From Chryseobacterium sp. GVT01B (GTDB taxonomy: Bacteria; Bacteroidota; Bacteroidia; Flavobacteriales; Weeksellaceae), in contig NZ_JAHXYI010000001.1 in the NCBI RefSeq assembly GCF_019970045.1, positions 62,001-126,000 of the forward strand: DNA of 64,000 nucleotides, written 5' to 3'. Positions 43,131 through 53,028 of the stretch are shown piece by piece. The position numbers and the translations under genes were made by a program. The notes under the pieces were generated by a model that saw only the letters and a list, made by a program, of their open reading frames with translations, was not told the origin of the DNA and ran no database searches. Each line of letters starts with the position of its first letter. The first letter of the stretch is position 1.

Positions 43131-44030
43131 TTATTTTTTCTTCTTGTCAGAAGGCTGTTCTTTTTCTATTGGATTATCATTGGATCCGAAGAAATCTTTC
43201 ACCTGTTTTTCCAGCCTCTTCATGAAATCTCCTACTGTTCCATCTGTACCCGGCATTGGTCTGCTCATATTTTCAGCGGTCATATATGGGCGAGACTCAG
43301 CAAACGGATCCGCCTTATAACCTTCGTAAGATTTAAGGAATTTCTCTTTGCTGGTAGGAGTTACCGTATTGCTCATCATTCCCATCTTAGCATTGATTTT
43401 ATCAGCATAAGATAATTCGTCGTAGTTCTCTATTTTTTTATTTCCGCTTAGCTGCCATGAGTAGTTTTTATCGGCATCTTCAACTTTTACAATAAGGCCT
43501 GGAAGTCCTTTAAATTTATACGGTCCATCCTGAAAAGGGATATCTGAACTGAACCATGCAGTCCATTTTCTTCCTCCAAACTCTGTTGTAGCTTTCTGAG
43601 CATTATATTCTCCCACTTTTTGTTTTTCAGGTAAAATGTTCCATTGTAATTTCGGATCATCTTCATATGAGAATAGATTTCTGCTGATTCTATCTACATA
43701 CTGCACTTTCATATCCGGATAGTTTTTGATGATTTTATAGGAAAATTTAGGCCATTTAATCAGCTTAGTCATGTCCTTAAAAGATTTGGTTTTCTCCATT
43801 TCTTCTATCTGTATTTTAATGATAGAATCCTGAGCCGGCATTGTATAATCCTGGTATATTGATTTCTTAGGTGTAATATCGAGAATGGTTATTATTTTAT
43901 CCATTCTGACTGAATCTTTCTTCGGTTTAAAAGTCAGTTCATAAAAGAAACGGTTAGCTGTTTCTTTTGACTCCTGAGCTCCTGCAAAAGCAAAAAGAGC
44001 AATAAGAAATACGGAGAATAACTTTTTCAT
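43131..44030 (-). CDS. GLPGLI family secreted protein
   Basis: Protein of 299 aa with a signal peptide (about 1-18, FALFAFAGAQ). The defining motif FKGLPGLIVKVEDADKNYSW is at about 169-188, with the preceding AWFSSDIPFQDGPYKF. The C-terminus is Lys-rich and disordered. GLPGLI proteins are often encoded beside TonB receptors with carboxypeptidase-like domains. One lies at 44765, here separated by a DinB gene on the other strand. Function unknown. Confidence 0.9.
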   Translation of the reverse strand: MKKLFSVFLIALFAFAGAQESKETANRFFYELTFKPKKDSVRMDKIITILDITPKKSIYQDYTMPAQDSIIKIQIEEMEKTKSFKDMTKLIKWPKFSYKIIKNYPDMKVQYVDRISRNLFSYEDDPKLQWNILPEKQKVGEYNAQKATTEFGGRKWTAWFSSDIPFQDGPYKFKGLPGLIVKVEDADKNYSWQLSGNKKIENYDELSYADKINAKMGMMSNTVTPTSKEKFLKSYEGYKADPFAESRPYMTAENMSRPMPGTDGTVGDFMKRLEKQVKDFFGSNDNPIEKEQPSDKKKK

Positions 44031-44214
44031 TGTAGCAAGTTTATATAATTAGTACCGGTTGTTGTGATTTTGTTACAATTTTTTTCAAATTTTATTTTTT
44101 AAAGAATCTATCGGTGTATTCCAGACTGTGTAGGGCAAGTGAAAAATTATGATTCTCTTAAAACATTTTCATTTTCAAAACGCTTACCTTTAAGTTTCTA
44201 AAAAACAAAATATT

Positions 44215-44712
44215 ATGGATACCTTATCTCAATTAAAATCCGAATTGGAGGGAGAATTTCAAACCACAAAAAAGTTTATTGAATTGTTCCCTGAAGGAAA
44301 AAATGACTTCGCTCCCCATGAAAAAAGCATGAAAATGATGCCTCTTGCCACCCATCTCGTAGAAGTTTTTGAATGGCCGAATACTATTTTGAAAACTTCT
44401 GAACTGGATTTTGGTAAAGGCGACTACAAACCGACAGTTCTTTCTACAAAAGATGATCTTATGAAAAAACTGGAGGATGATTATCAGTCAGCAAAGACTG
44501 CATTGGAAAACAGTACTGAAGACGATCTGAATCCCAGCTGGACTATTAAAAATGACGGTCATGAACTGGCAAGCTGGAGTAAGTATGGAGCGATCCGACA
44601 TGCTTTAAATCAGATTACCCATCACAGAGCACAATTGGGTGTGTATTACAGATTAAACAATATTCCTTTGCCGGGAAGCTATGGGCCTTCGGCCGACCAG
44701 CAAAGCTTTTAA
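44215..44712 (+). CDS. DinB-like four-helix-bundle protein
   Basis: Protein of 165 aa with the DinB/YfiT metal-binding pattern. One His is in MMPLATHLVEVFEWP (about residue 48), and two more are in IRHALNQITHHRAQLGVYYR (about 133-152). Helices alternate as in the bundle fold. Family members include thiol-dependent transferases such as bacillithiol S-transferase. The activity here is unknown. Confidence 0.88.
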   Translation: MDTLSQLKSELEGEFQTTKKFIELFPEGKNDFAPHEKSMKMMPLATHLVEVFEWPNTILKTSELDFGKGDYKPTVLSTKDDLMKKLEDDYQSAKTALENSTEDDLNPSWTIKNDGHELASWSKYGAIRHALNQITHHRAQLGVYYRLNNIPLPGSYGPSADQQSF

Positions 44713-44732
44713 TACGTTATTATATCTCAATA

Positions 44733-44761
44733 AAAAAACCAATCCATTAGGATTGGTTTTC
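44733..44761. terminator. Bidirectional terminator
   Basis: AAAACCAATCC and GATTGGTTTT form a stem around ATTAG, flanked by A- and T-runs, between the convergent DinB and TonB-receptor genes. Confidence 0.85.
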
Positions 44762-44764
44762 TTG

Positions 44765-47464
44765 TTATTTAAAATTGAATTTTACGCTTAACATGACCTG
44801 ACTTGGACGAAGCTGATATCTTGTATACTCAATATTTATAGTATTGATATCATAGGTTTCAAAAACTTTTTTGTTTGCGATATTCATCCATTTCAATTCA
44901 AAATCAATTTTCTTTTTGGTCCAGGTAAACTGATATGATACGTCATAGAATCCATTATGGTATTTTTGACCTGCTGCATTTGTATTTACCTGATCCCAAT
45001 TGAATCCAACAGTATGACTTTCCATAGGATAGAAGAAAACCCCTAGATTATGGGTAAATCCTGTTCTGGTAGCATTTGAGCTTAATTCTCCAACACTTGT
45101 TTGTTTTGTTCTGGTAAGACTTGCATTATAATCAACGCTCATCCAACTGAAATAGGTATTATTAAATTTAATTCCAAATGACTGGCCGTTGTTTTTATTG
45201 GTATAGGATTTATCATTCAAAAAGGCATCAGATTCTGTCGTATTGTTGCTATAGCTAAGAGATGCATTCGTTTTAAACTTTGGAAAATATTTTCCAACTT
45301 CTACGCTATATCCATTATTTAATACATGATTGTCCTGCTCTTTATATTTCATTATGGTATATCCGCCGCCATTAATCACTGGATTCGAAATTAAGTTTCT
45401 CTTTGCATCAGAATATCTGTAATTAACATTGAAGAATAAATTATTTAATGGATTTCTGTATTCTATTCTTGTTCCTGCAGATTTATTGTTATTCTGAGGA
45501 ATTGGATTGTTAACATCCATTGCTCTAATTCCCTCAGGTGACGTCATTAAGAACCCAGAATATGCTGTATTTATTTCTCCAAAATTATTGTTAATATTAG
45601 CATTTACGGACGCTTTCCAGAATGAAGCAAATGAATATTGTGCAAAAATATTAGGTTCAAACGTTACTTTATTTACAGATTTTGAAACGAGTCTTAATGG
45701 ATCTTCCGCTTTAATATTATTTGAGTTTACCGGAAGATTGGCATAGATCATCCATGATTCACTTTTATAATTTATCCCTAGACTTCCGTATGGTGTAGCT
45801 ATGGTGTAATTTAAATCATTACTATATGCCTCTGGTTTGGGATCTTTATCAGGATTGGCAGATGGAATTGCTTTCACATTTGACAAATCAGACATCAGAC
45901 CCGTACTTTTAAAATTAAATCCAACTTCAGGAGTAAATGTCCATCCTTTGGCAGAAAAACCAATATTAGCAGAATGATTAGCTTCAAAAGTTTTAAGTCT
46001 TAAACTCTGTGTAGCAAACTCTGTATTAGGTACCGGCTTAAATCCAGGAATATCCAAATAAGATGACGGAGAAACTTCCAAAGTCTGTCTATCTGTTTGG
46101 TAACTTACATAGGATAAAAGATTTACCATTTTTTCCTTCCACGGAATAATTGTACTCAATGAGTTTTGGAATGATGTTGTAGGAGATTCAACTCCCTCAT
46201 TGGCGTTTCTTTGTATACCCGTTTTTGCATCTGTTCTGTCAACAATTCCTCTGTCTGCATTCCAATATTGAGAGAAGCTTGTGGTGTTTTTAAAGAATCC
46301 TTTTTTGGCATTCTTTGTAAATATTAATTCTCCTTTTGCTTTATCTGTATAAAAATTATTCAGGGTTTTTATAATAGTAGAAGCTCCCCCAAAATAATCT
46401 GTCTGACTATAAGACTCTCTTTCTACGGCATTGTTGGTATAGTTTGCATTGGCTTTAAGCTCCCATTCCTTTTTCTTATCAATGTTGGTAAGATAGTTGG
46501 CAGATAAATAATGAACATTATTCATGAGATATCTTTTCACCGGAAGATTAGGAGTATCTGCATTCTCTACATTTAGCCAATCATTTTGAGAGGCATTGAT
46601 TCTTTTTCCTTCAAATCTATTTCCAAATGCAAGAATATTTCCTTCATTTTCCACCTGTTCACCCATGTTATTGGTTTTGTAATTGACTACCCACTGGCTC
46701 TTTTGTCCAAAGAACATAGGGGTAAGTTTTACATTCCAAAGCCAGGGATCTCCGAAACCTGTTCCCACTTCTCCTCTACCTGTCATCGTTACAGAGTTTT
46801 TAAGCTTTATATTGATAGCGGCCTGGTCTGAAGGGACTTTATCCTGCAGGATTTTTACCGGTTGGTGATTTTCCAGTACTTCTACTTTCTGTACAGCATC
46901 TTTTGGAAGGGAATTGTTAATCGTTCCATAACCACCTTCCATAAGGTCTTTTCCATTGACATAGAATTTATTGATGGCATTTCCCTGATATAGAATTGTT
47001 CCGTCATTGTTTACTTCAATTCCGGGAATTTTTTTCATAACATCAGCAAGAGTCCTATCATTTTTGGAATTGAAAGCTTTAAGGTCATATGAAATGGTAT
47101 CACCTCTGGCTGTAATCATTTTTGTTTTCAGCTGAACTTCTTTAATTTCTGTCGCTTCAGACTGCATTTTGAAATTCAGAGTCTGGTCGCTGTTACTGAT
47201 TTGCTTTGTGAGAGGTTTCTGATTAAATGCTTTCACTTTTAGATCCACATTGGCCTCTCCGGAAGTGAAGGTTACTTTATATTCCCCTTTAGAATTGGTA
47301 ATTCCATAAGCTAAAATAGCATCTTTGCCTGGTTCTTCTACGGTAACACTGGCGCTTGGTATTGCTATCCCGTCATCATCAGTAATCTTTCCTGAAACAG
47401 TCTTCTGTGCAAAAGTGAGCACAGTAAAGAAAAGCATCAGAAATAAGGAAATATTTTTTTTCAT
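44765..47464 (-). CDS. TonB-dependent receptor/outer-membrane beta-barrel family protein
   Basis: Outer-membrane protein of 899 aa. Signal peptide about 1-19 (FTVLTFAQ). A CarboxypepD_reg-like domain (about 20-100, VSGKITDDDGIAIPSASVTVE), a plug-like region (about 120-215, with LADVMKKIPGIEVNNDGTILYQGNAINKFYVNGKDL as contiguous sequence) and a long barrel ending in VKFNF follow. It belongs to the group found next to GLPGLI genes. The cargo is unknown. Confidence 0.9.
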   Translation of the reverse strand: MKKNISLFLMLFFTVLTFAQKTVSGKITDDDGIAIPSASVTVEEPGKDAILAYGITNSKGEYKVTFTSGEANVDLKVKAFNQKPLTKQISNSDQTLNFKMQSEATEIKEVQLKTKMITARGDTISYDLKAFNSKNDRTLADVMKKIPGIEVNNDGTILYQGNAINKFYVNGKDLMEGGYGTINNSLPKDAVQKVEVLENHQPVKILQDKVPSDQAAINIKLKNSVTMTGRGEVGTGFGDPWLWNVKLTPMFFGQKSQWVVNYKTNNMGEQVENEGNILAFGNRFEGKRINASQNDWLNVENADTPNLPVKRYLMNNVHYLSANYLTNIDKKKEWELKANANYTNNAVERESYSQTDYFGGASTIIKTLNNFYTDKAKGELIFTKNAKKGFFKNTTSFSQYWNADRGIVDRTDAKTGIQRNANEGVESPTTSFQNSLSTIIPWKEKMVNLLSYVSYQTDRQTLEVSPSSYLDIPGFKPVPNTEFATQSLRLKTFEANHSANIGFSAKGWTFTPEVGFNFKSTGLMSDLSNVKAIPSANPDKDPKPEAYSNDLNYTIATPYGSLGINYKSESWMIYANLPVNSNNIKAEDPLRLVSKSVNKVTFEPNIFAQYSFASFWKASVNANINNNFGEINTAYSGFLMTSPEGIRAMDVNNPIPQNNNKSAGTRIEYRNPLNNLFFNVNYRYSDAKRNLISNPVINGGGYTIMKYKEQDNHVLNNGYSVEVGKYFPKFKTNASLSYSNNTTESDAFLNDKSYTNKNNGQSFGIKFNNTYFSWMSVDYNASLTRTKQTSVGELSSNATRTGFTHNLGVFFYPMESHTVGFNWDQVNTNAAGQKYHNGFYDVSYQFTWTKKKIDFELKWMNIANKKVFETYDINTINIEYTRYQLRPSQVMLSVKFNFK

Positions 47465-47560
47465 ACTTATTATTTGCTCAATTAGTTAATCATTGTGGTT
47501 TTTTGTTACACTTTTATAAAGATGGCTTTTATAAGTAAAAGTTAAATCTTTTTATCACTA

Positions 47561-47591
47561 CAAACATAGTTATAATTTTGCTTTTTACAAG
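47561..47591 (-). promoter_or_regulatory. Promoter of the TonB receptor at 44765
   Basis: On the minus strand TATGTTTG (47568-47561) matches TAnnTTTG exactly. A CTTG at 47591-47588 stands in the -33 place with a 19-bp spacer. Confidence 0.55.
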
Positions 47592-48003
47592 GATTAAAAA
47601 ACTAATTGTAAATTCTTTTAAATTATTAACTATAATTAACAAAATCAATGCTTGATTTCTTTGTGTTTTAACAGAAACATTATAGATAAATTATATCAAA
47701 TTTTATTTTTATTTATTTCATAATCTCTTTGTTTAAAGCTTCTGATTTTATGATTTGTTAAAAAAAACCATGCCTTAAATAAATATTTCATATTAATCAA
47801 TAATAAAATTGTAGTTTAAAGTTTAATCATTTTTAGATCATTGGTGTCTTATAAAGTCAATTTGATTCTATTTCAATAACAAAAACAGGAATTTGATTAA
47901 TTAATGGAAAAAATAATATTTTTAACTATTCCAAATAGTAAAATCTGATTTGAATCATAGATTAAAAAAAAATTAAACAGAAGCATCGTTAACATTTATT
48001 TAA

Positions 48004-48011
48004 TAATTTTG
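48004..48011 (+). promoter_or_regulatory. -7 promoter element of the JmjC-like gene
   Basis: TAATTTTG fits TAnnTTTG and lies 18 bp upstream of the ATG at 48030. The earlier in-frame ATG at 48009 would overlap this element, which favours 48030. Confidence 0.5.
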
Positions 48012-48029
48012 TCATATAAATTTACTAAA

Positions 48030-48911
48030 ATGGGAATTATTTTAAAGCCTATAGATGTTGTAGATGACATTTCCAAAGAGGAATTCTACGAAAAATATCT
48101 GAAGCCAAGAAGGCCCGTTGTCATCAAAAATATGGCAAAAAAGTGGCCTGCTTACCAAAAATGGACGATGGAATACATGAAGCAGGTAGTAGGAGATGTA
48201 GAGGTTCCTTTATATGACAGCTCAAAAGCAGACCCTTCTGCTCCCATCAATTCTTCTGCTGCAAAAATGAAATTTGGAGATTATATAGATCTCATTCAGC
48301 GGGAACCTACGGATCTCAGAATTTTCCTTTTTGACCCTATAAAATTCGCACCGAATCTTTTGGAAGATTATATTTCTCCAAAAGAGCTTATGGGAGGATT
48401 CCTGGATAAATACCCTAATATGTTCTTCGGAGGAAAAGGATCTGAAACATTCCTTCATTTCGATATTGATATGGCGCATATTTTCCATACTCACTTCAAC
48501 GGAAGAAAACATATTCTTCTTTTCGATTATAAATGGAGAGAAAGACTTTATCAGATCCCTTACGCAACTTACGCATTGGAGGACTATGATATTGAAAATC
48601 CGGACCTCACAAAATTCCCGGCATTGGATGGTGTGGAAGGAATTGAATGCTACCTTGAGCACGGAGATACTTTATTCATGCCTACAGGATGGTGGCACTG
48701 GATGAAATATCTGGATGGAAGTTTCTCTATTTCTTTGAGAGCATGGGACAAATCATGGGCAGTAAAGGCACATTCTTTATGGAATCTTACTGTACAGCGC
48801 AAATTTGATGATGTTATGAAGTCCCAGTTTAAAAGTAAATACATGGACTGGAAAGAAAAGCTTGCCATTGAAAGGGCAGAAATCGCTTTAAAAAGAGGTT
48901 TACCAAGATAA
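48030..48911 (+). CDS. Cupin-like/JmjC-type Fe(II)-2-oxoglutarate dioxygenase
   Basis: Protein of 293 aa of the cupin_8 family. It begins with RRPVVIKNMAKKWPA (about 26-40). The iron ligands are His and Asp of FLHFDIDMAHIFHTHFNGRKH (about 148-168) and the distal His in LFMPTGWWHWM (about 221-231). Relatives hydroxylate residues of ribosomal or other proteins. The substrate is not known. It is monocistronic, with a terminator after it. Confidence 0.88.
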   Translation: MGIILKPIDVVDDISKEEFYEKYLKPRRPVVIKNMAKKWPAYQKWTMEYMKQVVGDVEVPLYDSSKADPSAPINSSAAKMKFGDYIDLIQREPTDLRIFLFDPIKFAPNLLEDYISPKELMGGFLDKYPNMFFGGKGSETFLHFDIDMAHIFHTHFNGRKHILLFDYKWRERLYQIPYATYALEDYDIENPDLTKFPALDGVEGIECYLEHGDTLFMPTGWWHWMKYLDGSFSISLRAWDKSWAVKAHSLWNLTVQRKFDDVMKSQFKSKYMDWKEKLAIERAEIALKRGLPR

Positions 48912-48913
48912 AT

Positions 48914-48945
48914 AAAAAGACGTTTCACTTGAAACGTCTTTTTTA
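48914..48945 (+). terminator. Terminator of the JmjC-like gene
   Basis: AAAAGACGTTTC and GAAACGTCTTTT form a perfect 12-bp stem around ACTT, followed by T residues. Confidence 0.88.
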
Positions 48946-48963
48946 ATTCTATTATAAAAAGTT

Positions 48964-49752
48964 TTATTTCTTAATAATTTTATAGCCTTTTTCAGTCTCT
49001 CTATCTTTGACCTTTACTATATAATTTCCTGCAGCCAGTTCGCTTACGTTTACAGTTCCGTTTTCTGAATTCATCATTTCTTTTTTCACCAGTTTTCCAT
49101 TAAAATCATAGATATTGATTTCAGAGATCTTTGTTTTATTTTTGATATATAAGATATCTTTTACCGGATTTGGATAAATAGATGCACGGCTGTTATCCGC
49201 TTTTGCATCAGAAACTGATAGATTGTTTGCTGAAATCTGGAAATCATCTATCCCGATAAACCAGATATCGTCTGTAGTCGAATGGAAAGCAATATAAATG
49301 GTTTGACCTACATAAGGGGTCAGATCATACGTATACTGATTCCATGAAGTAGGAGGTTTTACCGCAGCAGCGAGCGTATTGGTAAGCCCTGCTACGGTGG
49401 GAGTGGTTGTTGATACTTTTATATCCACCGTCTCAGCAAGCCCGGCCCCTCTGTTTCTTGCCCAGAAAGTAAGCTTATCTGATACTCCTGCAGTTACTAC
49501 TATAGCAGGACTAATGACATAATCATCGTGGGCAGTACTGCCATATTCCAATCCCAGAAAATGCGTTCCTGAATGAGGTGCATTGAATGAAGAATCATAG
49601 GAATCCCAGGTTTCCCAGGTTCCGGGATCTCCTCCATTAATTACTGTCCAGTCGGCAGGCATTGTTGTCGAATCAAAACTTTGAGAATATTGTGCCAGCA
49701 GACCTATTGGTACAAAGCACAGCAATGTTACGAATTGATAAATTTGTTTCAT
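48964..49752 (-). CDS. Secreted choice-of-anchor J protein with T9SS type A tag
   Basis: Protein of 262 aa. Signal peptide about 1-20 (PIGLLAQ). A jelly-roll domain of the choice-of-anchor J type (about 22-175) has YSQSFDSTTMPADWTVINGG, SGTHFLGLEYG and YIAFHSTTDDIWFIGIDDFQI. The T9SS sorting domain (about 190-262) begins ASIYPNPVKDILYI and ends YKIIKK. It is exported through the type IX system. It may be an adhesin or carbohydrate-binding protein, and no enzyme domain is seen. Confidence 0.87.
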   Translation of the reverse strand: MKQIYQFVTLLCFVPIGLLAQYSQSFDSTTMPADWTVINGGDPGTWETWDSYDSSFNAPHSGTHFLGLEYGSTAHDDYVISPAIVVTAGVSDKLTFWARNRGAGLAETVDIKVSTTTPTVAGLTNTLAAAVKPPTSWNQYTYDLTPYVGQTIYIAFHSTTDDIWFIGIDDFQISANNLSVSDAKADNSRASIYPNPVKDILYIKNKTKISEINIYDFNGKLVKKEMMNSENGTVNVSELAAGNYIVKVKDRETEKGYKIIKK

Positions 49753-49852
49753 AGTGTTTTGTTTTGAATACTAATTTAATAAAAAAAACTAACACATTGA
49801 TTAACAAATCACTATAAAAGTAAAAATAATCTGACTTTTTATGAGAAATTCT

Positions 49853-51577
49853 CTACAACACCCTATAAACAGGATATTGTCTGAAAGTCTTTTCTTCAAA
49901 GTAAGGGGAATGTCTGTACACCCAATCTAATTGTGCTTCTCCATCTTCAGACAGTTTTTTATCAGATGCTTTTGCTGCTTCAAAGGCTTCTTTAAGTTTT
50001 TTATCATTTTTCAGCAGTTCTGCAGCCGTATCTTCAAAAATATAGGCAGAATAGTATTCTTTCTGAGCTAAAATCCCATCGAAGAAATTCCAGTTAAAAA
50101 AAGAGTCTAATGCCTCAGGTTCAAGGGTTTCTATGATATATTTTGCTCCAGGCTGATTGGAGGAAACCAGATAATCTCCTGCTGAAAACATGATATTCTT
50201 TTTTGAAGCATCGACTGTTGTTTCAAAATGCAGATAATGACCTTCATAAGGATTTTTAACGGTCTTAAATTCTTTAATTTTATAAGATTCAACCGCTAAA
50301 GTACTGTCTTTCTGAATGGGTTTCATCTGAATATTATTTCTTCTGAATTCTTCAATGACCCGGTACTGTGACTGGGGAATTACATAATATTGAGGAATAG
50401 TAATATATCCCGTTGGTACCGCAGTAGTAAAGAGTTTTATATTTTTTGTAAAGGGTTTGTTTCTGTCATAATATAACCTTGGTTTTCCAGAAACATCACT
50501 GGGTTTGTATTTTCCTTCATAGCCTTTAAAATCCATGGTAGAGAACTTCGTAGAGTCTATTTTCCAACGGATGCCATATTGTTTACCCGCCTGATATTGT
50601 TTTAAATTTTCAATGCGGAGCTGTTTTATCGTACGATAATCTTTATCTAGATTCTGAAGGTTGACCAGCATATATTTGTAAGTAGCATCTACTCTTTTGT
50701 CATAAGGCTTCAGCATATGGGTTTCAGGAACGGTTCCTAAGGAATTGAATAGTGATGTATAGCCTGTGGAGTATCTAGGAGAGTCTTCAAATGAAGCAAA
50801 GCCTACTTCTGGAACATCACCATGAATATTGACATAAGGTGTGCTTTCATAGCCCAGCTTCTTCATATCTTCAAGGTTTTTAGCCTGATAATCATTATAG
50901 AAATAAGTCCCCAGAGTATTTCCAAGACGTTCTTTAAAGGTAGAAATATAGGTAAAAGTATATTGATAATCAGCACCGTTGCTGACATGATTATCAATAA
51001 AAACATCCGGTTTTAACCACTGGTAGATCTCCTGAAAACTTCTGGCATTTTTGGAATCTGCCTTAATAAAGTCTCTGTTCAGGTCATAATTTCTTGCATT
51101 TCCTCTGAAACCATATTGTTCCGGCCCATTCTGATTGGCTCTGGAGTAAGAACCCCTGTTCAGCATTCCACTCACATTATAAGCCGAAATAGCAGCGATG
51201 ATAAAGTTCTGCGGAGTTTTAATTTTTTTTGTGGCAAGATCTCTCATCAGCATCATGGTTGCGTCTATTCCGTCCGGTTCTCCCGGGTGAATCCCATTGT
51301 TGACAAAGAGAATTGCTTTATCTTTTCTCAATTTTTCAAGATCTTTTTCAGGAAAAGGGTTATAAACAACGATATAAATAGGTTTTCCATTATCATCTTC
51401 CCCTTTTTTAAGGTACTGAATGGTATTAAAATTCTTAGCCAAATCCTGATAGTAGCTGTTCATTTCATCATAAGTAACGGTTTGGTTGCCATTTCCTTTT
51501 TCAAAAGGGGTCTGAAATGATTTTTGAGCAAAAAATAAAGTAGAACTCAGGATGAATAAAAGATATTTCAGTTTCAT
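49853..51577 (-). CDS. M14 family zinc carboxypeptidase-like metallopeptidase
   Basis: Secreted protein of 574 aa. Signal peptide about 1-18 (TLFFAQ). Zinc ligands His97 and Glu100 are in NNGIHPGEPDG, and the third His is in DVFIDNHVSNGADYQYTF. The substrate-side Arg/Asn region is GNARNYDLNRDF. The C-terminal part (about 330-574) is a family-specific extension. It probably trims peptides in the periplasm or outside the cell. It is a single gene. Confidence 0.9.
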   Translation of the reverse strand: MKLKYLLFILSSTLFFAQKSFQTPFEKGNGNQTVTYDEMNSYYQDLAKNFNTIQYLKKGEDDNGKPIYIVVYNPFPEKDLEKLRKDKAILFVNNGIHPGEPDGIDATMMLMRDLATKKIKTPQNFIIAAISAYNVSGMLNRGSYSRANQNGPEQYGFRGNARNYDLNRDFIKADSKNARSFQEIYQWLKPDVFIDNHVSNGADYQYTFTYISTFKERLGNTLGTYFYNDYQAKNLEDMKKLGYESTPYVNIHGDVPEVGFASFEDSPRYSTGYTSLFNSLGTVPETHMLKPYDKRVDATYKYMLVNLQNLDKDYRTIKQLRIENLKQYQAGKQYGIRWKIDSTKFSTMDFKGYEGKYKPSDVSGKPRLYYDRNKPFTKNIKLFTTAVPTGYITIPQYYVIPQSQYRVIEEFRRNNIQMKPIQKDSTLAVESYKIKEFKTVKNPYEGHYLHFETTVDASKKNIMFSAGDYLVSSNQPGAKYIIETLEPEALDSFFNWNFFDGILAQKEYYSAYIFEDTAAELLKNDKKLKEAFEAAKASDKKLSEDGEAQLDWVYRHSPYFEEKTFRQYPVYRVL

Positions 51578-51679
51578 TGAAGTGATATTTTCAGACTTTA
51601 AAATTAATCATCTTTTATGAAAGAGCGAATGGTTAAAATCTTAAAGAGAAAAATGATAAAAATATTTTACTAAAATAGA

Positions 51680-51711
51680 AACCCCACAGATTTTGAACAT
51701 CTGTGAGGTTT
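51680..51711 (-). terminator. Terminator of the ADP-ribose operon
   Basis: AAACCCCACAGAT and ATCTGTGAGGTTT pair with one mismatch around a short loop, with T-rich sequence on the minus strand. It lies 36 bp past the last gene of the island. Confidence 0.7.
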
Positions 51712-51746
51712 ATTTGCTGATCTATAATTTATTTGAATATATTTCA

Positions 51747-52475
51747 TCAGTTTCTTCCTTTTTCATTTGGATATAAAGATGGAAGTGGATCGCTTTGCCA
51801 GAATTCTTTGGAATTGATATCCATGATGGATAAAGAGCCGGTATAGGCTGCTCCGGTATCCATATTCCAGATATTGGCCTTGTTGGCCGGCGTTCTAATC
51901 CCAATTTCAATAGTGGGAGTATGCCCGATGAATATTTCTTTATATAAAAGCAGCCTTTTGGGATACAACGCTGAATTCTTTTCCAGTTTTTTGTCCATTG
52001 CTACGGCGGTTTCCCAAAGGGTTCTGTCCCAGCGATAATTACTGGAGTAGACTTCTCTTTCCGGGCCATGCATGGAAGCATATCCGGCATGAATAAACAA
52101 GCGGTTCTGATCGTCAATATGATAATTTTTCATCCTTTGAAAGAACTCCAAGTGAAGATCCAGGTCTTCCGGGAGATAATCAGCATAGCTTTCTACAGTG
52201 CTTTTTCCGCCGTTGAAAAGCCATACATCAGGATTTTGCCCAAATGCAAGCCAGTCTTCACACCATGCATCATGGTTCCCTTTAATGAAAATACATTCCT
52301 GTTTTTGGGAAAGATCCATTAAAAACTGTATAATTTCTGCAGACTCACTCCATCCATCCACATAATCTCCGAGGAAAATCAGTTGATCGTTTTCAGTAAC
52401 CTTTGCTCTTTCAAGGGCCTGTTGTAAAGCTTTAAATCCTCCGTGAATATCTCCAATTACTAATGTTCTTTTCAT
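51747..52475 (-). CDS. Metallophosphoesterase (PPP-like Ser/Thr phosphatase family)
   Basis: Protein of 242 aa with all PPP motifs: GDIHG (8-12), GDYVDG (about 36-41), GNHD (about 66-69), and later His residues in FIHAGYASMHG and IFIGHTPT. It could act on phosphoproteins, on cyclic or 2'-phosphates, or on pyrophosphates such as ADP-ribose derivatives. It directly abuts kptA (stop and start adjacent) and is the last gene of the island, so a role in handling phosphorylated ADP-ribose or RNA ends is plausible. Confidence 0.9.
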   Translation of the reverse strand: MKRTLVIGDIHGGFKALQQALERAKVTENDQLIFLGDYVDGWSESAEIIQFLMDLSQKQECIFIKGNHDAWCEDWLAFGQNPDVWLFNGGKSTVESYADYLPEDLDLHLEFFQRMKNYHIDDQNRLFIHAGYASMHGPEREVYSSNYRWDRTLWETAVAMDKKLEKNSALYPKRLLLYKEIFIGHTPTIEIGIRTPANKANIWNMDTGAAYTGSLSIMDINSKEFWQSDPLPSLYPNEKGRN

Positions 52476-53018
52476 TTACTTAGAAATGTATTTTGCATCT
52501 ACAAAGTCCGTGAGCCAAACTCCATTTGCAGATTGATAGAAAGATAATCCTTCCTGATGCATTGTTCCGGTCCTGATGGTAAGAATCACAGGTTTGCCGT
52601 GTCTCATTCCGACCTTTGTAGCAGTCTCTTTATCAGCACTTAAGTGTACATGCTGACGGGTTCTTTTTTCAATTCCTTTTTCCAGAATGGATCTGATATT
52701 TGCTTCTGCAGTTCCGTGATAAAGAAATTCAGGTGGTTGTTTTGTTTCCAAAGCCAGGTCAATATCAATAGAATGTCCCTGACTTGCTCTGATCATGGTT
52801 TTATCTTCGTTAAAGGCAAAACGTTTTTTATTATTGGTTTCTACTACCTGATCCAGTTCTTCAGGAGTAAAATATATCCTTTTCTTTGCTGATTTTGCTC
52901 TCAGCTCTTCTATATCTGCCCAGCCGTTTTCATCCAGCGAAAGTCCAATGCTTTCTGGCTGATGGCGTAAGATCAGGCTTAAAAATTTACTTATTTTTTT
53001 CTTTTCTATTTCGTTCAT
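52476..53018 (-). CDS. kptA: RNA 2'-phosphotransferase (Tpt1/KptA family)
   Basis: Protein of 180 aa. The reaction moves an RNA 2'-phosphate to NAD+, giving ADP-ribose 1'',2''-cyclic phosphate and nicotinamide. The catalytic Arg18-His19 (SLILRH), Arg77 (MIRASQGHS) and Arg139 (GMRHGKP) are present. The NAD-binding C-terminal lobe has LYHGTAEANIRSILEKGI and HVHLSADKETA. Its product is an ADP-ribose derivative, which fits the macrodomain and hydrolase genes in the same operon. Some family members ADP-ribosylate RNA or DNA ends. Confidence 0.93.
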   Translation of the reverse strand: MNEIEKKKISKFLSLILRHQPESIGLSLDENGWADIEELRAKSAKKRIYFTPEELDQVVETNNKKRFAFNEDKTMIRASQGHSIDIDLALETKQPPEFLYHGTAEANIRSILEKGIEKRTRQHVHLSADKETATKVGMRHGKPVILTIRTGTMHQEGLSFYQSANGVWLTDFVDAKYISK

Positions 53019-53028
53019 GGTTTGTGTT

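Larger units (their letters stand above)
47465..48029. other. Long AT-rich divergent promoter region
   Basis: No gene is seen in these 565 bases between the divergent TonB-receptor and JmjC-like genes. They are very AT-rich, with many short A/T tracts. Promoter elements for both flanking genes are listed separately. The middle part (about 47640-47940) has no feature I can support. Confidence 0.6.

Noticed and set aside
44130..44145. GTGTAG near the DinB gene as a LuxR-type half site
   Set aside because: The left arm does not match, the spacing to a promoter is wrong, and the gene has no link to the island.
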